Shown here in pieces: positions 25,640 through 37,074 of a stretch of 64,000 bases of DNA. The position numbers and the translations under genes were made by a program. Within the stretch, counting starts at the first letter, position 1; every line of letters begins with the position of its first letter. This DNA is from Pomphorhynchus laevis (lineage: Eukaryota; Acanthocephala; Palaeacanthocephala; Echinorhynchida; Pomphorhynchidae): assembly GCA_012934845.2 (NCBI GenBank), contig WNNJ02002652.1, positions 124,001 through 188,000 on the forward strand, in the 5' to 3' direction. The notes below the pieces were generated by a model. That model was not told the DNA's origin and made no database searches. It saw nothing but the letters and a program-made list of their open reading frames with translations.

Positions 25640-26030
25640 TAGTGAAGAAGACATAATTAGTCTTCGAGCACAGCGCAAAACTCGCTGTGGTGGGTTGTCA
25701 TAAGATTAATAGGTTTGGAACAGCTGGAACGTGGCGAGCGTAAGCATGCGGAAACTGATCGTGCGATTTCAAAACTGATGTCTCGTTTCATCTTTATGGC
25801 TAGATCAGGATAAGAACGCGTTGATCGATGCGTCAGTTTTGAAGCCGTGGTTTTGATTAATCTTTCCGCTTCTATGCCCATTCCTCCCGAAGTGGAGAAA
25901 ATAAGAGGTATGAAATACCCTCGTTCAACTAGCGCAATCCGTTCACTGTATTTGGCTTTCTTGCGACTCTCGTTGTATTCGAAAACAGACTCAGGCTTCC
26001 TTGATATGTTCGATTGAGCAGGTGCAGCAA
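25640..26030 (-). pseudogene. 3' fragment of family A LINE
   Basis: The minus strand from about 26,020 gives PAQSNISRKPESVFEYNESR, KKAKYSERIALVERGYFIP, LIFSTSGGMGIEAERLIK and then SFEIARSVSACLRSPRSS. These are the E-N-R-K...Y-x-E-R and ST-GG boxes and the CLR-RS end of the family A tail. Only the last third of the nuclease-tail region remains, with no terminal motif visible. The frame is open from the tail to a stop at 25,657. Confidence 0.75.
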
Positions 26031-26359
26031 ATATATATAACGCAATATATATAAGTATAAATTATAATCAATTTATAAACTACTTCCGGTTGGGATCACG
26101 CTATGACCAAAATATATTCGAAATATGATTATTGGTTTCTACCAACAAAGAACAAAGATTACTTCTTCAATTTACGTTTCGCCTTGCGGCTTTTTAACAC
26201 CGTCTGCTAGGTTACTTATAAAGTGCAAAATTATAAGTTTTCAAATTGTAACACCAGCAAAAACAAAGTAAATATATTTTTTACGTTTCGGCGTTCCGCC
26301 TTTATCAATCTAAAATCAGAACAAAATAAAAAAAATGTTAGTTCGCAGAGTAGAATAAT

Positions 26360-26750
26360 TTTTAATGTATAATCTTCAATTAAACGCCGGTTGTAACAGT
26401 GATCGATTCCCTTTACTTGATCGGTTATCAGTTGGCCAATCCATCGTTGCTCCAGTTTTTTGCGATGTTCGCTTTTATTTAGATCTGAATCTATGACAAC
26501 ATAATCAATTACATCCCTTTTTCATTGTTGTGTTCAGTTACACAATGATTTACCACTGCACCACGGTGTATCATTCTTTTATTCAAATCGCTTCGTCGAT
26601 TTTTTAATCTAACATTCATCGACCATCCACTTTCACTTACATATTGTTCACCGCAGATGCTACATGTGGCTGCATATATAATACCTTTTGAGGCACAGTT
26701 TGTTGATTTTCGAATATTATATTTGAGTCCTGTGGTACTTTGAGTCATAT
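26360..26750 (-). pseudogene. Penelope-like GIY-YIG fragment
   Basis: Minus-strand frame 26,509-26,748 reads TTGLKYNIRKSTNCASKGII, YAATCSICGEQYVSESGWSM and VNHCVTEHN. This is the linker plus GIY-YIG core (I-Y-A-A-T-C-x2-C-G-x-Q-Y-V). Just downstream in another frame, EHRKKLEQRWIGQL completes the family's C-terminus near 26.43 kb. Its 5' side stops abruptly at the satellite array starting at about 26,750, so the reverse transcriptase was lost at that junction. Downstream, two copies of TTACGTTTCG (26,175 and 26,281) mark the 3' non-coding end. Confidence 0.75.
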
Positions 26751-26751
26751 G

Positions 26752-27362
26752 GAACTGAAATATGGTACTGAAATACGCTATCGAAATATGGAACTGAAAT
26801 AGGCAACTGAAATATGGAACTGAAATATTAAACTGAAATTTGGAACTGAAATCTTTAACTGAAATATGGAACTGAAATATGGAACCAATATATGAAACAA
26901 AAATATGGTATTGAAATATGGAACTGAAATATGGAACTGAAATATGGAACTGAAATATGGAACTGAAATATGGAACTGAAATATGGAACTGAAATATAAA
27001 ACTGAAATATGGAACTGAAATATGGAACCGAAATATGGAACTTAAATATGGAACTGAAATATGGTACTGAAATATGGTACTGAAATATGGAACTGAAATA
27101 TGGAACTGAAATATGGAACTGAAATATAGAACTGAAATATGGAACTGAAATATGGAACCGAAATATGGAACTGAAATATGGAACTGAAATATGGAACTGA
27201 AATATGGTACTGAAATATGGAACTAAAATATGGAACTAAAATATGGTACTGAAATATGGTACTGGTATATGGAACTGAAATATGGAACAAAAATATGGTA
27301 CTGAAATATGGAACTGAAATATTGAACTGAAATATTAAACTGAAATATTGAACTGAAATAGG
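26752..27362. repeat. 610-bp satellite array, inverted relative to 17-23 kb
   Basis: About 45 copies of the same 13-bp unit, here as GGAACTGAAATAT on the plus strand, so opposite in orientation to the big array. It separates a Penelope-like fragment from an L2-like LINE, and both are cut exactly at its edges. Because the unit is stop-free on this minus strand, the LINE reading frame runs on through the array to 27,042, giving a spurious tail of repeated FHISVPYFSSIFQ. Confidence 0.9.
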
Positions 27363-29791
27363 GATGTGAGGGGATGATGATGAATTAGAACAGACGCGAA
27401 AGGAACGGTCGGATAGATATGAGGCGAACCATGCTACGGAGGAGGAAGGAAAGTCGTAATCATAACGAAGGCGAGAATGGAGGACGGAGTGGTCGAAAAT
27501 GTCGAATGCGGTGGAGAGGTCGAGGGAGATGAGAACACTATATAGAGCCTTGTCTCGAGAAATGAGTAAGTCGTTGTACACTTTTATGCATGCGATTTCT
27601 GTCGAGTGATTAGAGCGGAAAGCGGATTGGAAAGGAGGGTACAGATTGGATGAGGAGAGATAAGAGTTGATTTGTATTAAGATGAGGCGTTCTAAGAGCT
27701 TAGAAAGAGTAGGGAGTAGTGAAATGGGGCGATAGCTAGAATGAAGAGAGGGGTCGAGCGTTTGTTTCTTAAGGAGGGGACGAACGATTGCGGATTTCCA
27801 GTGTGAAGGGAAGATACGACTGCGGATGGACGAGTTAAACAAGTTTGTGAGAAATAGGGATATCGATGCGCATATAGATTTTAATATGCGAGTAGGCAGG
27901 GGATCGGCAGGTGAGCTTTTGTTGGGCAAGGATATGAGGACAGATGATACTTCTGTAGGTGAGACAGGGAGAAGATGAAAGAGTTCCGGAAGGATGAGAG
28001 TAGACTGGGCAGAGAGTGATAGGATGGAGACCGTGGTGTGAGAGAGCAGCGTGGATACTTTAGTCTGGAAAAATGACGAATAATCATTGTCATTGATGTT
28101 GCACGGCGAAGAGGAGCGAGCAAGGATTGAGTTAAAAGTATGCCAGAGAGTCTTATAGTTGAATGAAGTGATGATTTTATGCTGCCAGAAGGAGTTGCAT
28201 TTGGTTCGTAGTAGGTTGAGATGAAACCGGCGAAGAGCAAGATAGGAATCACGGAAAGACGGAGTGATCGAGCGGAAATCACGTCTGAGAGAGCGGTGAT
28301 AGACTCGAAAAGTATGGCTGAGTCGACGCTTTGATAGTAGGCATTGGATGTCAAACCATTGGGCACGGTGCAAGCGACGGTGTGGGTGAGACTTTAAGGG
28401 TCTCACCTTAAAGAGAGTGGATGTGACTTCAGAGTCGAAAATAAATGCGAGATCGTGAGGAGATGAATATGTTATTGTGGGTAATGATAGAGACGATTTG
28501 AGTAAGGTAGAGCGGAGAAGGGAGAGGTCTAGATTTCTCCAAGGGCGACGTAAGATTGTAGGTTTGTGAGGAGGGGTGTGGTTGCGAGTGAGATCAAGGG
28601 TGATAAGAAAGTGATCGGATAGACCAGGATCAGAGATAGACAGTGCGGTGTAGGCAGCAAAATGATCGGGGACAGCGATGATGTCGAGTGCCCTACCAAG
28701 TATATGTGTGGGGGCAGTGGAGATTAGTTTGTAATTGTAGTTGGATAGAATGTTGATGAACCGGATGGAATCCGTGGAAGAGGGGCGATCTAGGCGGATA
28801 TTGAAATCGCCTAAAACGAGTGAAGGGATTGAGGAAAAGAACAATGAGAAAAGAGGTCAGCGAGTTTGGTAAAAATAAGGCTGTAGGAGCTGATGAACCA
28901 GGACGGTATACAATGGCGAGATCTAGAGTGATCGGGCTAGAATAACGACAAGTGAGCAATTCAAAAGAGCAAGGACTGAAAGGGGGATTGATTTTGCGAA
29001 GAGACGCGGGGTGACGCGCGAATGCGACGATGCCGCCATGATTAGAGAATTTAGAAGGGCATGAGTTGAGGGGGCGGGCGAATTCGACAAGGGAGCAACC
29101 GGCAGAGAGCAGACGGCGAATGGAAAGGTCGTCGGAATCTGAGTGCCAGGATTCGTTGAGGCAAAAGAGTTCGATGGATTGCTTGGTGAATAGGTTGAGG
29201 ATAAGATCGGATTGATTGATAATAGATCTAGTGTTGAGGAGACCAAAGCGGAAACCGTGTGCTGTGGCGAAAGAGTCTAGTGGAGGAGACACATAGGAGA
29301 GATGGAGCGCCATCGAATTTTTGGACGGGTGTGAACAACTTGAAAATTTCCGTCTATGTTTCGGATGGAGAGTGATGTTTCGCCGTTTTCCTTGCGACGG
29401 CGTTTTTTGATGCGGGCAGAAGAGAGATGAGCGATTTCAGAAGGAGCGCGATCCAGGAAAATTCGAGTGGTTAAGATGACATGAGTTTGAATCGTTGAGA
29501 GAGGACAGAAGACGCGTCATTGAGTGATATTGAAGTATCACTTCATATATAAGCGTCATTGAGTGATATTGAAGGGATTTTATAAGCGTCATTGAGTGAT
29601 ATTGAAGGGCTTAAGCAAGATTCCTCGTCTATATTTAAAGTCTTAGAGAGTAGTTCTTAGTTTTTACAGTTCGGCGCACGGCAATTAATACATCTATTAT
29701 TCGACGTCGCACACCTAAATCCTTTACAAATCGCCGCCGGTCCATTGCATGTGCAACAAAGACTCTCGTGTAAAGGACAGCCACGAAGCAT
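27363..29791 (-). pseudogene. L2-like LINE truncated by satellite
   Basis: From 29,791 downward: Cys-rich cassette (29,657-29,791); three short direct repeats containing TCAATATCACTCAATGACGC at 29.51-29.6 kb; an ORF1 C-terminal piece with TTRIFLDRAPSEIAHLSSAR at 29.3-29.5 kb. The endonuclease follows: FRFGLLNTRSIINQSDLI, LFCLNESWHSD, GGIVAFARH, and GDFN near 28.81 kb, with THILGRALDII and SDHFLI. The reverse transcriptase has SSPADPLPTRILKS, SSYRPISLLPTLSKLLERL, RSNHSTEIACIKV, LDLSTAFDIFDH and SYLSDRSFRV. It then stops at the satellite, before the catalytic ADD box. One frame change lies in the endonuclease between the frames 28,693-29,313 and 27,042-28,844. ORF1 has an internal deletion, judged from the 12.4-kb copy. 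It is better preserved than that copy. Confidence 0.85.
29657..29791 (-). pseudogene. Cys-rich N-terminal cassette of L2-like LINE
   Basis: A 44-residue frame from ATG 29,791 to TAA 29,657 reads MLRGCPLHESLCCTC, then NGPAAICKG, F-R-C, then RCINCRAPNCKN. One cysteine of the cassette is phenylalanine here. Its start (M-x-R-G-x-P, then E-S-L-C-C-x-C-N-G) closely resembles the family A cassette at 34.0 kb, although the LINE behind it is L2-like. The stop ends the cassette before ORF1, either as decay or as a separate small reading frame. Confidence 0.75.
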
Positions 29792-29936
29792 CGTGCAAAT
29801 GTAACCGAATATTTACGTCGCCGAGCGAAGCGAGACGACGGTCTTAAAGTTCGTCGGTCTGAAAGTACGTCGGTTGTATTTACTTTAGATTGTATGTATA
29901 ATAGATCCCAAATTTTTTAAGGTGAATCTCAAACAC

Positions 29937-30708
29937 TTTTTATAATAATAGAAATTTCAAGGGTTCCCGCAAATGGGCCCATCAATGTTAGATGCTAAAA
30001 CTTGCAATTATGTTCTACAATTTACTGGTGATTTTCGTGTCGATCTTGGCATTCGTAAACATGCAGAAGCAGACTGTCCCAAAGCGATGAAAACTTTTTC
30101 TTTGAGTTTTGTTAGGGCGCTCGCATTATTATCTGGATAATGTCGAGCTTTTTCTGATGCAAAGTTCTTCATTAATGATTTAGCTTGAATTGCTATTCCA
30201 CCAGATGTCGATAATATAAGTGGTGTAAACTTGCCTTGCTCTATGGTTTCCACTCTTTCTCGATACTTAGCAACTTTGCGATTATCATGATATTGAAAAG
30301 CGGATGTCGGACTCATTTCGGCATACGATTGAGCATGGATAGAGTAAATACTCAAGTCGAAGAACGTGAGCTCAAAACGTGCGCTCAAAGATTGTTATTA
30401 TTAATATTACTTTATGATTTCGACGAGAACGGACAAAAGTTCAACTGAAGGTCTAATCCTTATTAGGTCGCCATGTGGCACAAAGTTTCAAGTAGAGGAC
30501 ACGATTAGAAGGAAAGTAACTAGTTGGATCGCAATGCTGACGATATATCATAAATAGCTCAGGTTCATGCACAAATAGCATATTACGCTTTCAGTTGTGG
30601 ACTCTCACAAAAATGGAAATATTTGATGCGCACCTGCCCAATAAGGTCAGAGTTACTGCATCCACTCTAAGACAACCTGATAAACGATTTCATTCTAAAA
30701 TTGACTGG
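29937..30708 (-). pseudogene. 3' fragment of family A LINE (twin of 23.0 kb)
   Basis: Same content as 23,017-23,770: FELTFFDLSIYSIHAQSY, HDNRKVAKYRERVETIE, GKFTPLILSTSGG, then AKSLMKNFASEKARH. It keeps a longer C-terminus, with ALGQSASACLRMPRSTRKSP. The terminal motif is at 29,962-29,979. Both twins break at the same point upstream (TTCTAAAATTGACTGG), beyond which this one meets a plus-strand family A piece and the other a Penelope element. Confidence 0.8.
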
Positions 30709-31840
30709 TCAGAATAAAGTTACCAGCCCGATGCTTAAGACTTATACATTGCCATTGCGAATCGGTGGCTTGAGTATCTGAACATAGTGGATGAAGCTGA
30801 AGTGGAGTACGAAAGGTCAAAGCGAATGTGCTAGTCACTATGCGAAGGCAAGATCGGGTCAGAATTGGGGGATTCTCAATCATTAATTGCACGCTAAATA
30901 ATGGATGAAAAACGTAACAGAACGGAAGTTGAACTAGATAAACCTAAAAATTGTGTTGGGGCAGAATTTGTCCAACTCTTATCTTCTGCGAGCGATAGAG
31001 GAGCGTCATCATGGCTAATGGTACGTCCAACACGTTTTCGTTGCGGAAGGGTGGATACTCAACAATTTCAAGACGCAATATGCATCCGTTATAACTTGCG
31101 ACCAAACAAGGTTGCTCTGAATTGTGCGTGTGGAGCAACTTCCGCTGTATCACATGCTCTATCTTGCAAGTTTGGAGATACTACTCTTATTAGACACGAT
31201 ATTATGCGCAATCTTATAGCGGAAGAGTTGTCTGATGTCAGTAAGGACGTAACGATCGAGCCGCAACTACGACCGGTTCCTGACGCTTGCCAGTTTTTAA
31301 CGATGAACACATGCAGGGAGGAACAAGCACGATCTGACATTAGTTGTTACGGGCAACTCCGAGGGTACATGGTGCGATCCTTTATGGACATATGCGTATA
31401 CAATCATTTGAAATAGTACATAATGAAAGGCCAGACAAGCAACCATTCATATAACGAGCAGAGAAAATACGCAAAATATGGACAGAGAATTGTGGAAATC
31501 GAAAATGCCATGTTTGTATTGGTGACGTTCTCGAGCGCAGGTGGAATTAAACCAGAAGCGGACAAACTACCGAAATTTATGGCAAAAAAGAAGGCGAATC
31601 GAGGAATCTCAAATTATCCACGAGAAATAAGACAATTGCGCGCGAATGTGAGATCACATTGGCGTCCTTAGCATCATGGTGCATTCGCGCTACAAGACAT
31701 CACCTCTAGCACAAATTTCGATTTGGGCACAGTTCAGATGCGATTGCGATTAGTGAGGGCAGCTGATTAATAAGAATATTGAGGACATCATATGACTACT
31801 AAAAGGCCCATTTGCGGGAACCAAATTCTGTAATTGTTAC
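30709..31840 (+). pseudogene. 3' half of family A LINE
   Basis: It starts with LPLRIGGLSI near 30.75 kb, equal to the LGGLGI box after the reverse transcriptase. Frame 30,901-31,416 then carries DRGASSWLMV, FQDAICIRYNL, the zinc knuckle CACGATSAVSHALSC (C-x-C-x7-H-x4-C), IRHDIMRNLI, then REEQARSDISCYG and RSFMDICVYN, the nuclease (SDI and MDI where ADI and FDV stand in the complete copy). After one frame change, NEQRKYAKYGQRIVEIE and FSSAGGIKPEADKL follow, to 31,671. The terminal motif is at 31,805-31,822. This is a 5'-truncated copy with few lesions, among the younger ones in the window. Confidence 0.8.
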
Positions 31841-32185
31841 AAGAATATATATTATTTTAAAATGTTATCACAAACCTCAAACGTCGTGTTTCCTTTAAAA
31901 TCGCTCGAACAGCATATGCCCGCCTTCGAAGTCCAAGAGAAAACAGAGAAGGCAGCACATAAGATAGTGAACGACTTGTTTTAAAAATCAACTACAACTT
32001 TGACAGTGAAAGTTATGTATGGGACAATTTGCAGGAACACCTATTTTGTAAATTATTGAGAATAAATTATTATATTAATTTTTTAAAGAGAGTGAGACCA
32101 TTCCGCGTGAATTTCTTGTAAAACATGTAAGCCAGACGCGAAAGAATGACGAATGCCGTTTCATCATCACAATGTCTCATCAGTG
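31841..32185. other. spacer with duplicated LINE end and MITE start
   Basis: No gene. The stretches 32,045-32,125 and 32,395-32,450 share TATATTAATTTTTTAA followed by a TTGTAAAACAT block, and the family A terminal motif occurs on both sides (31,805 and 32,373). This suggests a duplication of about 350-560 bp. From about 32,114 the sequence AGCCAGACGCGAAAGAATGA matches the MITE family at 51.7 and 52.6 kb. Confidence 0.5.
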
Positions 32186-32363
32186 CCAGATCCCTCCCAC
32201 TACTGGATGCAGAGGAGGACTGGCAGACGGCGATCAATGAATGAATCAATGTGAATGATGTACTAGAAAAATTTTTTAGTACATCATTTACATTGATTCA
32301 TGATTCATTCATTGATCGCCGTCTGCCAGTCCTCCTCTGCATCCAGTAGTGGGAAGGATCTGA
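32186..32363. mobile_element. foldback hairpin with about 76-bp arms
   Basis: Left arm from about 32,186 to 32,263 and right arm up to 32,363 are reverse complements with only a few differences, around a short AAAAATTTTTT centre. The arms contain CTACTGGATGCAGAGGAGGA and its reverse. The same phrase, diverged, lies in the MITE copies near 51,830 and 52,800, so this hairpin is probably a foldback derivative of that family. Confidence 0.85.
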
Positions 32364-32454
32364 CTACTAATAGGCCCATTTGAAGGAACCAATTTTTGAC
32401 AAATTAATATATTAATTTTTTAATGTGAAAATTTATTGTAAAACATACAATCGA

Positions 32455-34034
32455 GGTTACCTGCAAGTGAGCCCAAAAAATGTCAATCAATAATCTTCTG
32501 ATTTGTATAATGATTAAAACTACTAGTGTGAGTCGGCTAAGTGTTTGTATGTACTACGCAAAGGAATGCCTCGTGTTGACCGTGAACTCCGAAGACAAGC
32601 AGATATAGACCAAGCAATTTCGAAACTTATTTTTCTTTTGAGTATAATATCTATATCACTGTATCGTATTTGTCCTTGTTGAGCTAACGCGGTCGCAATA
32701 GTCTTTACTAACATACTAGCTTCCTTGCCGAATCCCTCTGACGTTGAAAAGACGAACCGGATAAAGGAGCTGTTTTCTATCCTTCGAATTCTTTCGATAT
32801 ACTTGGATTTTTTCTGTTTTCGTTATATTCGAAAAGATTCATCTTCGAGCCACAGTAACGAGTTCGCGTTTTGATCTCCAGTCGCAGTAGTAAGGCGCTC
32901 AACCATGAAGACGCACCATAGTGTGCTTTATGTTTTACGGAATTCTGGGCTAGTTTGTTAATAATCTTTAAGGCGCGTTCTTGGTATGAATATAAATTGA
33001 ATTGAGTGATTTCGCGGAGGACTTTATTTTTTGTCAGGTAGGCTGTCAACTGTCACCTCATCGACATATGCGGAAACCAACATTGTCGATGGTGCTTGTT
33101 CAAGTACGGCTACGAATGTTGGCTAATTAATCCCAATGCCTCCGAATTCAAAAGGTAAGCACAAAATATCAGTCATCTCCTTGTTTGGCTTAAAAGTAGC
33201 CAGTAGAGGAAAATAATTGCGATCTGATAATTTCTTCAAGGTCAAACCACACTCTGTCAATTGATCGGCACGTGTGCATTATATGACTCCACTTTTACTG
33301 GATCGAGTGAACCATGCCTGCGTATGCTACGTGTGGGTCGGTTCTGGCCACCATACACAAACGCTCGATGAGAGCTTTCCATTTTGCAAACATTTTTGTG
33401 GTAGAAGATTGCTTGTAATCGTTAAAACCAATAGGTGTTCCAAGAACGTCTGACGACAGTTGTTGAGTTGACACTAGAGTTGGGGAGGAGGTCGTTGTGT
33501 ATCGGAGAGTAGGACAGAATATTTGATTTGTATGGGTTAATAAAATAGCAGAACTTTAGCCCCTGTTTTAAGGACTTCCCAAACTTTCCTCAATATTTCC
33601 ACTGGTCCAACAAAGTTTTCGTCTTCGGCATACTATATCTGAAAAACGGATAGTACATGGCGTTTTATAGTTTCGATAAGGGGAAGAGATGTCATTACAA
33701 TCCCTGCCATCGCAAGTTGGTCACATTGGGTAAAACCCTCGACTGAGAAAATACTGTTTTTGCCAATTGTAAGCTCAAATGGGCTGGAATAAATATTGTG
33801 CAGTGAACAGAAGAGATCCGGACATACATATGATATGTTGTGAAGTGACGGAATTGTATTTGCATTGGGTTTATTATCTATTTGGCCTGGTCGTACATGT
33901 TTATTTTTGCAACCAACTGCGCGACAGTTTAAGCACAATTTATTAGCCTTGGCGCAGCAGCATCCCCTACAGACAACAGAGGAGCCATTACATTGGCAAC
34001 ATAGGCTCTCACTCGAGGGTTGACCTCTAACCAT
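32455..34034 (-). pseudogene. internally deleted family A LINE
   Basis: From ATG 34,034 it reads MVRGQPSSESLCCQCNG, then CRGCCC and LCLNCRAVGCKN (the cysteine cassette). The same open frame then jumps directly to a reverse transcriptase piece, SVEGFTQCDQLAMAGIVMTS (usually EGxTQGDPLAMP), so several hundred codons are deleted. WYAEDENFVG-like sequence follows near 33.63 kb (YADD changed to YAED in a shifted frame). Later pieces are FEFGGIGIN near 33.14 kb, HYGASSWLSALLLRL, YNENRKNPSISKEFE and SISACLRSSRSTRG at the C-terminus. The terminal motif is at about 32,455-32,474. Length is 1.6 kb, half of the complete element. Confidence 0.8.
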
Positions 34035-34483
34035 AATAGATGAATACTTATTCGATCCGTTTCGCAAAATATTTGTGCGTAGAAGCTGCGCACCCCGGGA
34101 GGGAGTCTGAGCGAACGACTTCGTTGATGGCGTAATGTGCTTTATGGCTCTGCTAATTCGAAGCGATTGCAACCACTTTGTGTCGTTTTGAGGTTTTTTG
34201 AAACCAGAGCCCTTATATCCTGGGATGCTTATGAGTAAATAGAAGGGTTATCGGGTACCATGGCCTTTGTATCCTGGAATGGTTAGTGGGTCAAAGAATT
34301 GTTTTGTATGTTATACAATTGTATATATTTGTAAAATACACAAAGATTATCGAAGAATATTCCAAGAAGATTATCGATGCACTGTATTGTTATCGAAGCA
34401 TGTATGTTTTTTATATTGTATGTTTAAGTTGTAAATAGTTAAAATCACAAACTTTTTTCAATAATAACAATTACAACAATTAT

Positions 34484-37074
34484 ATGTCGCGTGGACAACC
34501 TTCATCGATAGTTAGATATTGCAATTGCAACTTGGTGGCAGCGAAGTGCAAATGTTGCGTTTGTGCACGAACTAATAAACAATGTAGCAACTGCCGGGCG
34601 AAAATTTGTACACGGAAATTAGTAGGCAGAAATGCTTTCTCAGAAAGAATAGAAAAATCAGATGCTAACGACGTTCCCAAAGATACAAACGTTGATTTTT
34701 TACCGGCCTCTATGTCTTACGATTTGCAAACTTTTGAAATATATTATCAAGTCATACAATGGAAACCAAATCTAATGAACTTGTCGCAATCAACCGCCAG
34801 TCATGAATTTATCGATATTTTTACGGAATTTTATTCAAGGATCTATTTGAACAGGGATAATTCACAATATGCCCTCGCGGAAGCAACAATCTTTGCTCAA
34901 TGTATGTCACAACGCATTCCCTCAAGAAAAATTAGTTTGATACGCAGGACACTACAGAGACGAATTAGTCTTTGGAAAGAAAAGCACTGTACTGAGTTTT
35001 TAAATGAAGCTAATTTTCTGCAAAAAGTAAAAATTTGAGATGCACTTATAAAAGAGAGTTCGATTGCAGCACAAATATTTATCGCTCATGACCAACGGCA
35101 AAATAACAGCAGTTGGTCACTTACTATCTGATAACTCCGTTCAGTGAGTGCTGTCTCATGATTCACTAATTGATGGTGTTCCGATTAGCACAATTTTACG
35201 AAATTTACACCCACCCTCAAAGGAAATCGTTCAGGTGGATCTTCTAATAGAGCCCGTCAGATGCTTCAGAATACATAATTATGTTTTATTTACCTCGCTC
35301 GACGAGTCTCACATAATCCACGCACGGCGCCGCAGGATCGTCGGGTTTGGATTCGAACATGTGGCGACATATGCTATCTGAGTTCAGGAAAGATCAACGT
35401 CACTGTCGAGAGCATTAGCAGATTTTGGCATTGCAAATCTACAGAAACCTTAGACCCTGATGCGCTAGAGTCCTTTACAGCGTGTCTGTTAGTTACAATT
35501 GAAAAGAGTAATGGTGGTGTTTGTCTTATTAATATTTGCGATGTCGCTAGACGCATTAAATGCAAGGCATTATTTGGGTTGGTCAAGGACGAATTGCAGT
35601 CTGCAGCGGGTATTGTGCAACTGACCGCTTCACAAAAAGATGGGTTAGAATTTGCAATTTCATCGATCAAAAAAATTGAGATGCAAAAATATCAGTCTCT
35701 TAGCCGTTGATGCAAGCCACGCTTTTAATTCAGTATATCGAGCAGTTGCGTTATACAATTTAAAGTTTACTTTTAATAGTTATGAATAACATCTATGCAA
35801 AACCAACAACGCTTGCATTAGGTGGAAAAAGTATAATATCAAATGAAGGTTTCACTTAAGGTGACCCCTTCTCAATAGCCGGGTTTGCAATGTTGACACT
35901 GCCACTGATTATATTAATAGAGCAAGAAATGTCACAAGTGTTGCAGCGATGGTGTGCATACGATGCTAATTTCGTTGGTACACATTCTGAGTCAAAACGT
36001 GTTTGGTCATTATTGTTAAAGAAAGGATCGTTATACAATTATAATGTTAATGCATCGAAAACGATTTTTTTATCACATCATTCAATCAGCGAATCTGAAA
36101 AGCTTAACAATGTGACTTGCACAATAAACGGGACCAAAATTCTCGGAGCACTAATCTGCACGAAAGAGTACATGGAGGAGACAGTGAGATCGAAATGCGA
36201 AAAATGGATTGAAATGGTTGCAAAACTCTCAATTATTTTGGATATAAATCCGCAAATTGCATATCTAGGGTTGACTAAGTCATTACAATCAAAATGGAGT
36301 TCATTTTTACGAGCAACTAAAATAGATTCTTCATTACTATAGGATCTGAAGTCCGGCATTTCTCTAGTTTTGTAAAACAGCTCACTAAACAATTCCTGGA
36401 TCATAATTGGAACAGCTTACTCTCGCTGCCTATCCGATTTGGCTATCTAGGTATTGATGATCCTACATGTAGCTGTTCACTCGAATATGATGTGGCTCAA
36501 CTCCTCTGCCAAACGTTTCAGTCTGGTGTCCACAGGCACCAATTACATAAGTTGCAAAATAAGATTTGGAAAGAAATATCAGATCAACGCCAGAATATTT
36601 TCTTAGAAAGATTAGGACGCGTAGAATTCAATGTTGATCAATCTGTAAATCACTACATTGATCACGCAGGCATAAAAGATGCGTGGTCGTGGTTGACTGA
36701 GTTTCACATATTAAAAAAGGAAGTGAAAACTCAGCGCAAACAAATTTAGAGATGCGTTATGCTGTCGTTATGGATGGCCCCCTCTTGATTTAATAAATAT
36801 GAAATGTATATGTAATGAAAGATTACTTCTAGCACACTCTGTATTGTGCCGAAGAGGAGGCTTGCCTTCCTTGCGACACGACAATGTACGCGGCATCTTC
36901 GCAACCTTGCTACGAAAGTGCTGTTCTTTCTTAGAGACCGAACCAAATCTGTTGATAGTACCGCAATCTATAAACTTTGAGAACAGCCAACCAAAAGGAA
37001 TAACGAAGAAAGACTTGATATTGTTTGCACTTGACTCGGAAGTAAAAGATTTGAGCGGACATTTTTCGGGCTAA
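34484..37074 (+). pseudogene. family A LINE lacking 3' end
   Basis: From ATG 34,484: MSRGQPSSIVRYCNCN, CKCCVCARTNKQC, SNCRAK (the cassette, with one cysteine apparently replaced by Tyr). The N-terminal domain follows with YYQVIQWKPNLMNLSQS and SQRIPSRKISLIRRTLQRR, matching the complete copy. The palm region is at 35.4-36.3 kb (LAVDASHAFNSVYRAV-like A box near 35.7 kb, EGFT.GDPFSIAGFAM near 35.86 kb, ILGALICTKEYMEE near 36.15 kb). CICNERLLLAHSVLCRRGG at 36.8 kb is the zinc knuckle. The copy ends near 37,074 before the nuclease. The active-site YADD equivalent reads YDAN. Multiple frame changes occur, but the N-terminal 184 codons are open. Confidence 0.8.

Noticed and set aside
27042-27362. 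C-terminal domain FHISVPYFSSIFQ repeats of the L2-like LINE protein
   Set aside because: This is read-through of the 13-bp satellite after the reverse transcriptase is cut; other L2-like copies have no such tail.
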